From Gnetum montanum (Eukaryota; Streptophyta; Gnetopsida; Gnetales; Gnetaceae): a DNA stretch of 64,000 nucleotides. Position 1 is the stretch's first letter, and each line of letters begins with the position of its first letter. Location: positions 289,527 through 353,526 of the forward strand of contig MNCI01005996.1 in NCBI GenBank assembly GCA_015680685.1. The letters are read 5' to 3'. The notes below the pieces were generated by a model. It was not told the origin of the DNA, ran no database searches, and was given only the letters and a program-made list of their open reading frames with translations. Position numbers and translations under genes: made by a program. This document shows positions 10,950 through 22,032 of this stretch, one piece after another.

Positions 10950-12849
10950 CTGCACACACAACACAATCGTACATTAGCAAGGGTAAATGAATCATTATGT
11001 AATTGATACCTTGCTTCGGTGTAAGTCTATTGGCTAGGTTGTGGTATGGCTGATATGGATCTGAAGATATATTAATGATGACTACTGAATGTGCAGGGGT
11101 TAGGAAGAAAATCAAAAAAATTTTGGCTAGGAGAAAATTGAAAAAATCAGGCCCCATACCCCCATGACTAATCGCGAACCTTTGGTAGCGTTAGAATGGA
11201 GAAAGAAAAGGAATAAGAAAGATAGATAAAAAGGGATAACTATAGCATCGATGAAATGGGTGTCAAGATGGTAATGAACAAAAGAAAATTAATTGCAAAA
11301 ATGTTAGAGAAAAGAAGTTAACAGGTGCACCAACTAGGAATGTCAGTGGATTCTCCTCAAAGCAGGCTCATGCCCTTAATGCCTTGACAAACCCACATTC
11401 AAAGAGTTCGTAGGCTCTGGGAATGTCATTTGGGACAAGAGTTAAAGTCTTAACCACAAGCATTTACCGAAAAGAAAACAATGCATCAAACAAAATATGT
11501 ACACTAATGATACAACTGGCAATGAGGTGGATAATGGAGAGAAGGATGGAGAGAGAGAATGGAATAGAATCCCAAGAACAATGTGGTGTACAACCCCTTG
11601 TGTGTTGCGTGATTAATGTGACTTAGCAAATCCCATTCCAAGTCCGACCTCAAACCAACCACATCCAGTGACTTCGCATTAATGCATTCGGCCAATCCAT
11701 CCTTGTAAAGTAACAATAATGCTGTCTCCAAGAGTCACCACCATTCTGACGAAACAAAGGAGAGAATGGGAAGCGAGAAGGGCCTTAGTTAGAGGGAACA
11801 CTTGTGGTTCCATAACCAGTGCTTGTAGCCCAAGGTTATTTCGTCTAAAGGGTGTGCTTTGAATTCTCACTTAGTTTGTTTTTTGTTTTTATGTTTTGTG
11901 TTTTTATGCGTGAGAACCACACCATGCAAAGATTTGATTATTTTTATTGTCTCAACTTTCAATAATTGGGTGACATCAAAATGGCAAGAAAACTCAAGAA
12001 GAAACATCCAAGCACCCAAGAGAATGGCCAACACAAATGCATCAAGTTCCCTTGAAGTCACACCCTTTTCAATCCTTGAGTCCTTCCTTAGTTTGAGAAA
12101 TACTCAGTCACCGATTTGTTAAAGTTCTTATTAGAAGGGGACTGTACATTTTCAAGCTGAGAGAGACCATAGAAATTGGTGGATGAATGGATGAAGTGGG
12201 CTCATTGCCTACCATATTAAAAGAAACATACCTTAGTATCAACATTGTGACTTAAAGGTAAAAACCAAATATTAGCAATCAATATGAAAATAGTTCATAC
12301 CATCATTCCGAACACTTATTGGGTGACAAACTTATAGGGTGGATCACACACACACACACACACACACAAAATGGAAAAGTATAACGATGTTGTAAAAAAA
12401 AAAAACAAGAAAAGTTAAAGAAATTCGTAAAACAAAAACAAGAAAAGTTAAAGAAATTTGTAAAATAAAAATGTGTAAGACAAAAATGTGTAAAAAAAAA
12501 ACGTGTAAAACAAAAACTTGTAAAACAAAAATGTGTAAAAAAAACATGTAAAACAAAAATGTGTAAAAAAAATCGAAAAAGAATTGAGGGCCCCATATGA
12601 TTAGCATAGGTGGCCATCTCCCCCATGACTGAGTTGTAAGGGAGAGATCTGAAATAATGAGTGCCTATTTGAATTTCTAAGGAGTGTTCAACTTCTCCCA
12701 ATTGATGTTCTTATATTGAGGCGTGAAAGTTGGTGACGCTCATATTTCAATGTGTCTATGCCTTCGTTGTTGGCATGGGTTTCCTTAGTTCATTCCATGC
12801 ATATTTGGTTGCTCCTTCTAGTAGCTATCAACCACGGGGTGTCTACTAC
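10950..12849 (-). other. Spacer of element E with A-rich tract
   Basis: Non-coding. Contains PPT-like motifs at 11159-11171 and 12620-12632, a (CA)n microsatellite at 12347-12368, and a tandem A-rich block (12390-12590) built from units like AAAATGTGTAAAACAAA. The block corresponds to the A/T-rich tract after gag or integrase in A, D, J and G. A low-complexity reading frame across 12303-12701 is an artefact of this block. Confidence 0.6.
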
Positions 12850-13323
12850 TTATTGTGTGGTTGCTACATAAAGGCATCTTTGTTTCAAAGTTTCAAGGGG
12901 ACACTTATTACATGGAGGCATTTCCTCCATGTCATTACCCAATGAATCACTATATGTGATGCATGGAACTTTCCTCTTCTCGATCTTTCCATAAATATTT
13001 ATTTTAGAGATTTCCAAGGAAAGATCACAGATCCTAAGGTGTGCGTCTACTGTACTTAGCCATGCCCTTATCATTATAATTGGGAATTCTCTTTCGTTGT
13101 TGTTCACTTCAATCACTAGGAAATCAGATGGGTAAGACCAACCACACACAGTGGTAATGATGTCCTCCACCAATCCCAAGGGAATGGTGATGGACTGGTC
13201 TACCAGCTCTAGTTGGATGTTGCTCTTCTTAAGTTGTGGCAAGTTCCAGGCATGATACATCTTTTGTGAAATTAAGTTGACTCTAGAACATGAGTCAAGA
13301 AGAGCCCTATGTGGTTCATTTCT
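12850..13323 (-). pseudogene. Retropepsin (aspartic protease) remnant, element E
   Basis: Minus-strand frame begins near 13323 with RALLDSCSRVNLISQKM, the active-site loop. The usual DSG/DTG reads DSC, so the catalytic loop glycine is lost. It continues LELVDQSITIPLGLVEDI, a hydrophobic flap region, and EFPIIMIRAWLST, which corresponds to the family's PIILGRPFLAT motif. Retropepsin cleaves Gag-Pol during particle maturation. It lies directly after gag, with no RT downstream. The GRP to IRA change and DSC both indicate a dead enzyme. Confidence 0.7.
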
Positions 13324-15584
13324 AGTGACTTGAAGGTAGATTAAGGGACTCCCAGGATCAGTTAGTTTCTTGGGAAGGTGGCCTACCTTGATCTAGTTGG
13401 TTATGGTATGTGTTAACATAACCATATGCGTTAAGCTTTGTTGGACCGAAGGGTGCTCCAAAGTGTTAGATGGTGGAGTGTACATGGGCTCAACCGCTTG
13501 TTGTTGCGAGAGTTTGTCTAGGCTTTTGGTTCTAAAAAAGGATCTTCTCCTTTTACAGTTGTTAGAACCAGCAGTAGGTTGAATATTTACAGCTCTCGTA
13601 GCATGACATTGCTGCGGTTGAGGGGGAAGTTCCCCTTGCATTGTTGGAGCAGGAGGTGTTATGGGAACTACTACTAGTGGAAGAGGTGTGGGTGGATTAG
13701 GAGGATGGTGTGGGTACGAAGTGTCTCTCGAAGAAGAAGGAGTCCTTCTGAAGTATTCCCAAACTTGGTAGTGATGGTGGGACGTTGTGTGACCCATAGA
13801 GTCACTTGGAGAAATCGGCTGCTGCACATCATAACCATAAGGATCAGGCTACCAGTAAGGGTACTATTGTGTTGGCGGTGGCATCCCCCATGATTGTGGG
13901 TATTGCCATTGTTGATGTTGTCCGATGGGTTGTGGTGGAGTTCCACTTGGATAATACGATAATAGTTGTGGAACTGTCTTGGGTCACCTTGGGGATAAGG
14001 TAACCTTTGGGGTGTCTATCATTGGATAAGTCTTAGATTAAGTGCATACACCCCAAACTCCTGTAGATGTGAGATGATTGGACAACATCACTTAGGATGG
14101 TCATAGTGGCAAATCTCACATTCACTGTCATCATCTGTGTCTGAATCAGCAACTACATCGGAGTTAGTGATTTTTCCCTTACCCTTGTTATGTGCAGGGC
14201 CTAAATCACTCCACTTTTTCTTACCTTTGTCACTATCTTGTTCTACCTTAGACTCTTTTATGATTTTTAAGACAGTTTCAAGTCTAGAATCTAAGGAACT
14301 CTATACGTCATCTACCTTAGCTACTAATTCTATTGTGAGTTTTTGAATTAGCAAGGTTTTTCTATTCACCAACTCTTCGATTGGTGACTCATCCTCTTCA
14401 TCGCAAAATTTCACTCCCTTCTTTCGAAGAGAGGGATCACGGTTGTATTCTTCCACACTTTCTCTTTTTCGTAGCTCACCTTCTTCTTTTGCTACTTGTT
14501 CCAACAAGTGATGAACTTCATGGGCTCTAAGTTGTGATAGTCTCCCTTAGGCATAAGTCCTAAGGGTTCTTCTAGTTTCATGTCTGAGCCCATCCATGAT
14601 GTGGCGAAGTTGATCCCGCTGTGCATATCCATGGCCTAGGCAATGATGTAACAATGTGTAGTATCAGGCCATGGTAGCATCCAAGGGTTCATGAGTACCT
14701 TGCTTCCATCCTTGGATCTGCTTACGCAAATTAGACACTCTGGAGTACGTTTAATACTTATCGTTGAAGAGTTCGAGCATCGTACTCTACCTCTTAATGG
14801 TTTCCGGTTCTAAGGACCAGTACCAGCTCTCTGCTTCCTTGGTGAGTATCCTAGGAAACAACTTAAGTTTCTGCCACTCATTCTCTAAATTTTGCAAGGC
14901 ACAGGCATCGTGGAATGCCTGTAAATGATGCTGCAAATCAGTGTTATATCCCCCTTCAAAATGTGGGATATTGTTCATGTCTAAACGCTTGATCCGACTA
15001 TCTTTTAAATGCCTTGTGGGGATTCTTACTGCCTCTGTTATGTCAAGCATACTTCGGGTTGCAAGTAGGGGCTTGTCATGATCATCTCTTTCATGATGCC
15101 TATGATGTCTGCGTTGTTTTCTACTTTCCCTACGTCCTTGCCCTTGTCCTCTCTCTCGACTTTCCTGTCGAGGTCTCTCGTTTTTCTTACTTTTATCCTC
15201 TCTGTTATGTTCATGATGGCTGGGCCTAGATGTGGAAGGAGAGGGTGAGTGATGTGAAGAAGGGGAAGAAGAAGGGGAACCATCGCCATGATGATGTTTC
15301 TTGCCTTCTGTTCGGCTACTACAACCCCGATCGTGGTGACGATCTAAGTGCTTGTCCTTATTATGAGTTGTTGTTCCCTCTGTGAACAGTTGGTGTTCAC
15401 GGGCATTAGAACCAGTGTTATGTATCGTTGATCGTAGGTTTTGATACCTAGCCTCCTCACCATCGTTAGGAGGGGAAACATCATTTGTTAGAGAACCCGT
15501 GATAATGGGTTTCTCATCTCCTATTTCGCTAAGGACGTGCGGACCTTTATAGATATGACGGTGGACCGCGATATCGCTGCTCAT
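13324..15584 (-). pseudogene. Gag, element E (frameshifted)
   Basis: N-terminal part 14787-15584 is open: H/R/S-rich basic stretch, then RIPTRHLKDSRIKRLDMN and a capsid-like start (FEGGYNTDLQHHLQAF, W-rich KLFPRILTKEAESWYW). The reading frame then breaks; residues for KRVAKEEGEL-like sequence continue to about 14300. The zinc knuckle CEICHYDHPK..CC lies at about 14085-14125 with the same CX2CX3HX4C spacing as in A and D but one stop. A P/Q-rich tail follows (13393-13946). The apparent first codons come from LTR sequence (15546-15584), because the 5' LTR and leader were deleted. Confidence 0.7.
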
Positions 15585-15602
15585 GCAAATAGCATCTCAT
15601 CA
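15546..15602 (-). repeat. Truncated 5' LTR of element E
   Basis: Only the outermost ~57 bases of the LTR remain: TATAGATATGACGG (decayed TATA end), CGCGATATCGC palindrome, ending CATCA at the TSD. Its fusion to gag removes the leader and primer site. Confidence 0.7.
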
Positions 15603-15883
15603 TTAGTTAATGAATAGTTAATGTAAGTTAGTCACTTAGTTCTCTCTCTCTTTCCTTTATTAGCAAAAGACATAAAAAGACAAAAAGCTATAAAAATCAT
15701 ATACCTCAAGCTTACTTAACCATACAACCATGACATTACAAGTAAGTTTGGGAAGACAATGATTGATTAACCTTGAGTGTTCCATTAAGGCGTGTAAGCA
15801 CTTAGTCCTTGGAGTTTGACCAGATCGAGCGTGAAATGCTCATATTGGTATGATTGAGTGTAGGGGTACCTCGCCACTCATCA

Positions 15884-16947
15884 ACTCTTTACTTAACTCA
15901 ACATGATGGAAAAGTTCCTCATTGTTTCCTCTTTGAGGAGGTGCTACCAAAGCACTCTTTACTCTACTTCACAATGGAGGAGTTCCTCATCTTCTCTACA
16001 ATGCCCAAGTTTGCTACTATAATATCAAATATTTTCACATATTTGGAGGAGAGAATAACAACAAAACAAATGCTTGGAGGTGGAAGTGCTAAAGAGCACC
16101 CTCCACTTCTTGGAGAGATCACTCACTCATAACTCTCTCTTCTTCTCAATAAATGCCCTCTTGAATCCCTCTTGGATCTCTCTTGGATGTCTTTCTAGAT
16201 AGTCACACACATTCTTATATAGCTCTTAGAGGGTGGTTAACATACCTTGGTTAAGGTTCTTAATCTAAGTTAGGTCTTGGTTACGTTAGGATTAGGTAAG
16301 GGTACGTGTTTCCAAAGGGAACACACCAACTCACTACCTTGTGCATATGGGTGTGCATAAAATTTAAAATATATTTCTAGAAAATATAATTCCTAATGAT
16401 ATATACCTACATAAATACAAGGTACATGACTTATGGACTTAAACACAAAATAAAAAAAGAAGCATTAAAATCCTGTATGAACTTCAAAGTTCTTTTTCTT
16501 TAGCATCCAATCCATGATCTTCATTTCTAGTTACTTGCATCTTCATTAATCTTAATCTCTTGATGTTATAGAGAGCATGAAACACATAACTATCCTAGAC
16601 AATTTTTGATAATTAATGCCTCTAAAAGATTTAATTTTTCTAATCTTTTGCATAGTTTGAACAAACTTGTAAGTATTTAGAATTCTAATAATGATCTTCT
16701 TGACTTTTCTTAGATAATGAGTCATTTAATTTTTCCATTATGATCCAAGCTTGCCTATGTTATTATTAGTTCTAATATTAATATGTAGACAAAATTTAAT
16801 TATCTATAGAATGTTAACCATAATATGTAATTATGAAAGTATCCAAACTAGAAAATAGAGAATACTTCCACTTCTTCCAAAATTAAGAATTTTTTATGGT
16901 GTTTAATTCATCAAGGTTTTACTATTATAATTTGATGAATTGTGCAA
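15884..16947. other. AT-rich unannotated stretch
   Basis: Begins with the F target-site copy. Short open stretches (for example 15854-16132) have no recognisable domains. From 16330 it is strongly AT-rich with no feature I can name, ending where the H ORF2 remnant begins. Confidence 0.4.
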
Positions 16948-17231
16948 TAGGTAGCATGGTTTGTCAAGGTGAAGGAGTTGTTCCTAGTTATGCCTTAGCT
17001 GTGGGGAATCCTATACCAACCCACATTGATGAAGCTGCATGGATTGTGTACAACCCATGAAGTAAGGAGGAGAAGATGAAGGCATTGTTGGATTTCTTTC
17101 ATCTTCCACCTGAAGCAATAGCTACAACAGAACAACCATAGCCTTAGCCTTAGTTTCCACCACCATGAGTGTCAAAGATTGGAGAAGGTTCTTCAACACC
17201 CCAAGAGCCTCCACCTCTTGGCATTGTTTGA
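16948..17231 (+). pseudogene. ORF2 C-terminus, element H
   Basis: Frame reads AWFVKVKELF, then (shifted) DEAAWIVYNP, KEEKMKALLDFF, and finally GSSTPQEPPPLGIV with TGA at 17229-17231. This aligns with the ORF2 end of A (AAWYVKANQMFPQLPCPW ... EEKLQAIL ... MEEPLPLGTT). G ends the same way (LGIV-type), so H and G form one subfamily. The rest of H is missing. Confidence 0.65.
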
Positions 17232-17369
17232 TCTTCTATTCATCTTCAATAATCAGAGGACCATTGTGGGTCATTTTTGCAAGGGTTTCCAATTTTGTTG
17301 TCCAAGACACCCATTTTTTATCAATCTTTGTAATTCCATGCAATTTGACACTCAGAGTTAAGTCAATAG

Positions 17370-18073
17370 TGTAGCCAAGTTCTTACATTTTTCTTCTATT
17401 AGAGTTAAAATATTTTCTGAGTGCCCACAATAGGACTTCAAGGATTGTATAGATCCTTATTTGAACATAATGTACCTGAACACTTTGATGTGCCAACAAT
17501 AAAGACAAGATTCTTGGAATTCCTTGCAACACTTAAGAATAGTTTAATGTTTCAATTATGCACTTTATTACTTAATCATTTTATATTCATAAACTTAGTT
17601 AATTAATATTCTTAATAATCACACATAAGTACGATCATGTCAAGCATACCATTAACACTTGGTAATCCCAGTAGTGTTATCACTTGGTACACTTAGTAGC
17701 CTAACACTTGGTAACCCAGCAGCATTCCTAACGAGTTCAGGATGTGCATGGACAATGGGCCTAGATGCTCATGATAGTTAGACTAGGAAATTAAAGAGTT
17801 AATTAGTAAATTTACAATTAATTACCTTTGTTTTACACATAGACTTAACCAAATAAAATATAAAATGTACATAAAAATCCTATGCCTTGGCTTATACTTA
17901 ACCATACAAGAGAACCTCCACGAGTAAAGCCAAGAAGACAACAATTGCATCTCTAAGTCATTATATTTTCCCATTGATGCATTTAGGAGCTAAGTCCATG
18001 GAATTTAGCAAGATTGCTAGTGCAACACTTATGATTCGTATGGTTGGGCATAGGGATTACTTGTTGCTCATAA
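17370..18073 (+). repeat. 3' LTR of element H, U3 deleted
   Basis: After AGTCAATAG (decayed PPT) the sequence joins LTR sequence just downstream of where TATA should be, so the palindromic array and TATA box are gone. Body aligns with the G LTR (AGTTCTTAC...TAGGACTTCAAGGATTGTA, CAATAAAGACAAG) and ends GGTTGGGCATAGGGATTAC..CTCATAA. 3' edge approximate. Confidence 0.6.
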
Positions 18074-19129
18074 GTATTTTTCACTCTCATTTGGGTGTTC
18101 ATAACCTTAGGTGTCTTTTTTGCAATATGGAAGACTCATTCATATGTTGAATTTTTACTTGTTTACTTGCTCCAAGTTATTAGTCTTAGTGCAGCTCATG
18201 TTTACATAATTTTAAACCTCTGTTGGAGGAAGTTTTATTTAATGATAATCCTTAAATTCAAGGATTTTTACTTCATAACTTTAATTTAGTAAGATTTAAT
18301 GGATTAAAATCAAAAGCCTAAAATGGATCTTTAAATAAGAGACGACTTTTTTAAATTTTCTTTGCCATGAAAGGGGATGTGGGATTTTTCTCTTTAATTT
18401 ACTTTTAGGCAATATTTCTTTCCCCAAATTCTTTTTTTTCCTTGTCTATCTCACTCTTGTGAATCCTATGCATTCGTATTTCATTTTACTTACCAATCTT
18501 AGATCATAACTCTTTAAATGTTTAATTATTTTAATAATAAAAAGACTTATAAGAAAAATTGTAGGTGTTTAATTGAGTAAGGAATCATTTTAATAATAAA
18601 TTTTATAAGTTCATTGCTTCAGTAGTGACATTGATGCATGTTATTATATGCATTGGTTATTATTATTTGGTCATAATCCTTAACTTCAAGGATTTTTTCT
18701 TTGCACTTTGCTTGCTAGCAAATATTGGAAAAAAATAGAAGAAGTTCAAAAGCATGTTTTAGTAGAAGAATTTCATGTTAAAAAGTAGGTACAATATAAT
18801 TTGCTACTTCTTGAAGTAGATATGATGCCCTTTGAGGTAGAAGTTCTTGTTAATTTGCAACATATGTTCATAGTCCATCTAATAGCATAACAAATAAATT
18901 GTTAAAGGAAGTTTTAGTTGCTACACAACTAAAAGGATAATTCCATGAAGGAATGATTTGGGTTAAAAAATGAAACATTGAGATGAAGATTCTACATTAT
19001 GACATAAGGTACCTCTATAAGAGTATTAGAAACAAGGCACTTTTGCATATCTAGGATAACCTTGTACGAAAGAAATAATTCTACCTAGCATTAGAGGAGG
19101 CATTAATGAAAAAGCAATTGTTTATCTAC
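18074..19129. other. AT-rich unannotated stretch
   Basis: No domain recognised. An open stretch at 18095-18289 encodes hydrophobic residues but has no start context or homology that I recognise. Confidence 0.35.
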
Positions 19130-19440
19130 CCATATATGTTATTACCTACAATGTTAAATTAGTCAAGAAAGATTGAGCTTCCATTATTCTAGAATTGAAA
19201 AAAATAGATGGGTATAGATTCTAATAGAAGAGTGAATCTATTGTTTATGCAATCAAAGAGCAATTGAATATGAGCATTACTTATTCTTGGAATGCCCTAT
19301 TCTAGATCAAATTTCCCACAAACTAAAAATTATAGGTAATAGTTTAATTAAGTTTTTAAAAATAGCACCAAGGAAACTTGATAAATTTATTAATGCAATG
19401 TTTGCTACACATACTGTGAATATTTCTTTTATTTAGTAGA
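19130..19440 (+). pseudogene. LINE ORF2 3' end (zinc-finger tail)
   Basis: Frame with stops gives ERLSFHYSRIEKNRW, then CLCNQRAIEYEHYLFLECPI, the C-terminal cysteine/histidine motif of non-LTR retrotransposon ORF2, followed by about 40 open codons to TAG near 19438. Lies upstream of the RT remnant at 20170 on the same strand, so it is a separate copy of the same LINE family. Confidence 0.6.
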
Positions 19441-19811
19441 TCTTGAGGATCTCTGAAAGTAATAAAAAGCATTTTAGTTTTTAGTTTCATAATAAAAATT
19501 TAATATTATATCCTCCTTTTGCTTTTAAGTTTTATATTAAATAGTTACTTTTAACTGATTTAAATAAATTCATCAATTATATATAGTTATCATCAATGAG
19601 GACCATTTAGGTTGTCACTATTTGTGCAATTAAAATTTGGACTCTCAACAATTGGAATGGCTTAGCTGTTTGATTTCTCCACTTTAATAGGGCCATCTTC
19701 TATGTCTTATGCCCTTGTTGATGAACAATCATTACTAGATGCCTTCATTATAATAGTTTTTATTATTTCCCTCCTCTATAACCACTCTCACTAGAATTGT
19801 TCTCATTTTGA

Positions 19812-19975
19812 ATTCAACAGTAACCCATGACTTGGAGCTTTCGTATCAAAAGTCTTATTACTAGATTAACACCTCATTGTTATAACTTAGCATTGTCCAT
19901 CAAAATCAAACCCATGACTTGGAGCTTTCAAATCAAGAGTCTTACCACTAGGCTAACATCTCATTATTGACTTAT
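19812..19975 (-). repeat. Two tRNA-like SINE heads in tandem
   Basis: Minus strand shows, twice, an A-box-like GTTAGCCTAGTGGTAAGAC (19885-19970 copy; the 19812-19880 copy is decayed) and a downstream CATGGGTTTGATT/CATGGGTTACTG box-B-like site, with near-identical AAAGCTCCAAGTCATGGG between. Related to the SINE at 56120-56205. Confidence 0.5.
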
Positions 19976-20169
19976 TAATATTTATTATTAATGTGTAATG
20001 ATTTGTCCATGGTTCAAGGTAAAGGAAGGAGTAAACCTAGGTCTCATTTCAAAATTATTAAAGTGGGTAGGATCTACTATTCATAGAAAATTTTAGCACA
20101 AAATAAATTTAGTAATGGAGTAAGAATTAAATCAACATTAGAAAACCAGTAAAGCTATCTTGTTATATA

Positions 20170-21061
20170 AAAAATGAATAAAAATAATTTGAACAATTAT
20201 CAAATGATCACTATGAGTAATATGTTTGCTAAGTTGTTGGGCACTTTGCTAGAAAAGAGAATCAATTCTTGGACTGAAGGTAACCAGGTCAGGACAACTA
20301 CTATTGATTACTTAGTTACTGTTAGACACTACATGGAATTGCATGGAATTTGTAAAAATGTCTACAGCAAAAATTTTTATTTATTTAATTGATTTTGCAA
20401 AAGCATATGGTTCGGTGATCCATACGAAATTATGGTTGCACTTGCATAAAATTGGCCTCCTTTCAAATTTGATTATAGTAACTTAAAGATTGTATGATGA
20501 AGTAATTATTAAAATTAAAAATAGTAATTCACAGAAAAAATTTCAATTCCAAAGAAAAATTGGAGTTGAACAAGATTTTTCACTTTCTCCAACTCTCTTT
20601 GATATCTTTATTAATGAAATGCAAGAATGGCTATGCAATAGGCAAGATACTCATGCTATCAAAATTGGATCCCAAGTAGTCAATCATTTTTTATATGTAA
20701 ATGATGTTGTCTTGATCTCCACCATTATAGAAGGTATGCAAAATATGTTGGAAATTTCAAAAAATTATTGATGTTCATCTAGTCTTCAAGTGATTGTAGA
20801 TAAAAAAAATTGATGATCTAGGATACAAGAAATAATTGTTATAATCTCCATTTTCAATATATCAATGTGCAAATAGTAAATTATTTTAAATATTTGGGTC
20901 CCATTCATATGAAGAATTACATATGGAAAAAGTGCATTAAAAAATAGGAGGCTTCAAGGCTCAGTATGTTTTCAAAAACAAGTACAAGGATTTAGGCCTC
21001 TTGGCTTGGAAAGTCAAAAAGAAAAAAAATCAAACTATCATCTATCCTACTATATTGTATG
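20170..21061 (+). pseudogene. LINE reverse transcriptase, interrupted by element B
   Basis: Frames with stops read MSNMFAKLLGTLLEKRINSW, ending FIDFAKAY-like sequence near 20400, then GVEQDFSLSPTLFDIFINEM, and LYVNDVVLIS at 20691-20720, where the catalytic YADD reads YVND. The end at 21061 continues after B at 29565: ...ILYG|CVVWG spans the insertion, where the TSD is GTATG. RT of a non-LTR element would reverse-transcribe its RNA at the nick. This copy is dead. Confidence 0.75.
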
Positions 21062-21888
21062 TGATGGGACGCAATATCACATGGGCCGCGATATCGCATA
21101 TGCAATATCGCGTCTTCCCTACGATATTGCATATGCGATATCGCAGTCCGCCGTAATGTCTATAAATAAGAAGCGGCTCTCCCTTGTTTCATATACATAG
21201 AAGTAGAAGTAGCGAAGCTCTGGCAGTTTGATCACTCCAGAGATAGATTATTTTTCCAGTGTCTGCCCACAGTGTGGTAAATGTAATTGTACGGCATTCT
21301 TTATTCGAGTGTGACGTACTTGGACACGCACATGATCAGCAATAAAGATCGAGATTACTTCATCATTGCAACATTCAATTTGTTTATTTAATTGTTATTT
21401 AACTGTTATTTACTTTTTTCTCTCTCATCCTTATCTCCTAGTAACACAGAATGAGTACGACTTGATTACGAGCATTTAAGTGTGACTACTTGGTATCCCA
21501 GTGGCGTACCTAGGATCTGTGCTTGGTAATCCTAGTGGTAGTTGTGCACGAGGTTCAAGATGTGTATAGTTGATCAAGGAATCGGTTGCTCATTGCACTT
21601 AGGCTAGATTAGATTCTCTTACCCTTTCCCTCCTAGCTTAGCTTAGTTAATGTTATTTTCTATTGCCTTCAGGAGTAGCGTTAGAATTAGGAACACATCA
21701 TACACCTCACTTTGGACTAAACCATACGTGACAAATATAAATACTAGTCCAGGTGGGAAGACAACGAATTGCAACCCAAGGATAACTGTCTAGGTGCCAC
21801 AACTAGTCCGTCTGCGGAGTTCGACCGGATCGCGCGTGAAATGCTCGTATTTGCATGGTTGAGTGTAGGGGTACCTCGTCACTCATTA
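21062..21888 (+). repeat. 5' LTR of element B (827 bp)
   Basis: Starts TGATGGGACGCAAT; the end CATTA is one change from CATCA. Palindromic array 21070-21152, TATAAATA 21161-21168, AATAAAG near 21342. Differs from its 3' LTR mainly by C/T and G/A changes and by array length. Confidence 0.9.
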
Positions 21889-21889
21889 T

Positions 21890-21907
21890 TGGCACCGCTG
21901 TCGGGGA
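21890..21907 (+). promoter_or_regulatory. Primer binding site, tRNA-Asp type
   Basis: TGGCACCGCTGTCGGGGA matches, with three differences, the complement of the 3' end of plant tRNA-Asp(GUC) (TGGCGCCGTTGCCGGGGA). tRNA-Asp priming is known from Athila/Tat-type Ty3/gypsy elements. The only readable primer site of this family in the window. Confidence 0.75.
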
Positions 21908-22032
21908 TGGTGCTAGTTATCTAGATTAGTTATATCATACAAGGTCGCTGTAAAGGACTTAACAATATATCTCTTAGGAAGACGAAATAATTATAAAAAG
22001 TCACACATAATTTCACACACAACTTCATAACA

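Larger units (their letters stand above)
9550..15602 (-). mobile_element. Element E: gag-protease derivative nested in F
   Basis: TSD TTAGT at 9545-9549 and 15603-15607. Minus-strand order: truncated 5' LTR (15546-15602), gag, aspartic protease remnant, A-rich tract, spacer, vestigial ORF2 start, PPT, 3' LTR (9550-10585). RT, RNase H and integrase are absent. A diverged subfamily of the same superfamily as A-D. The intact TSD beside a truncated 5' LTR implies loss of the inner LTR portion after insertion. Confidence 0.85.
9032..15883 (+). mobile_element. Solo LTR F, split by element E
   Basis: Left part 9032-9549 starts TGATGAGCT; right part 15603-15883 ends CCACTCATCA. Both are one LTR once E and its TSD copy are removed, about 794 bp. 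Flanking TSD is ACTCT at 9027-9031 and 15884-15888, with no internal region, so this is a solo LTR formed by LTR-LTR recombination. U3 contains CGATATCGC words (9041-9085), TATAAATA at 9100-9107 and AATAAAG near 9280. The target lay in a sequence sharing GTGCTACCAAAGCACTC with 15942-15958. Confidence 0.85.

Noticed and set aside
12303-12701. F/H/V-rich frames on the minus strand
   Set aside because: Translation of an A-rich tandem block and a (CA)n microsatellite; stop-free only because of low complexity.
15854-16132. 92-codon plus-strand frame after solo LTR F
   Set aside because: Begins within the LTR end and TSD; no domain and no start context.
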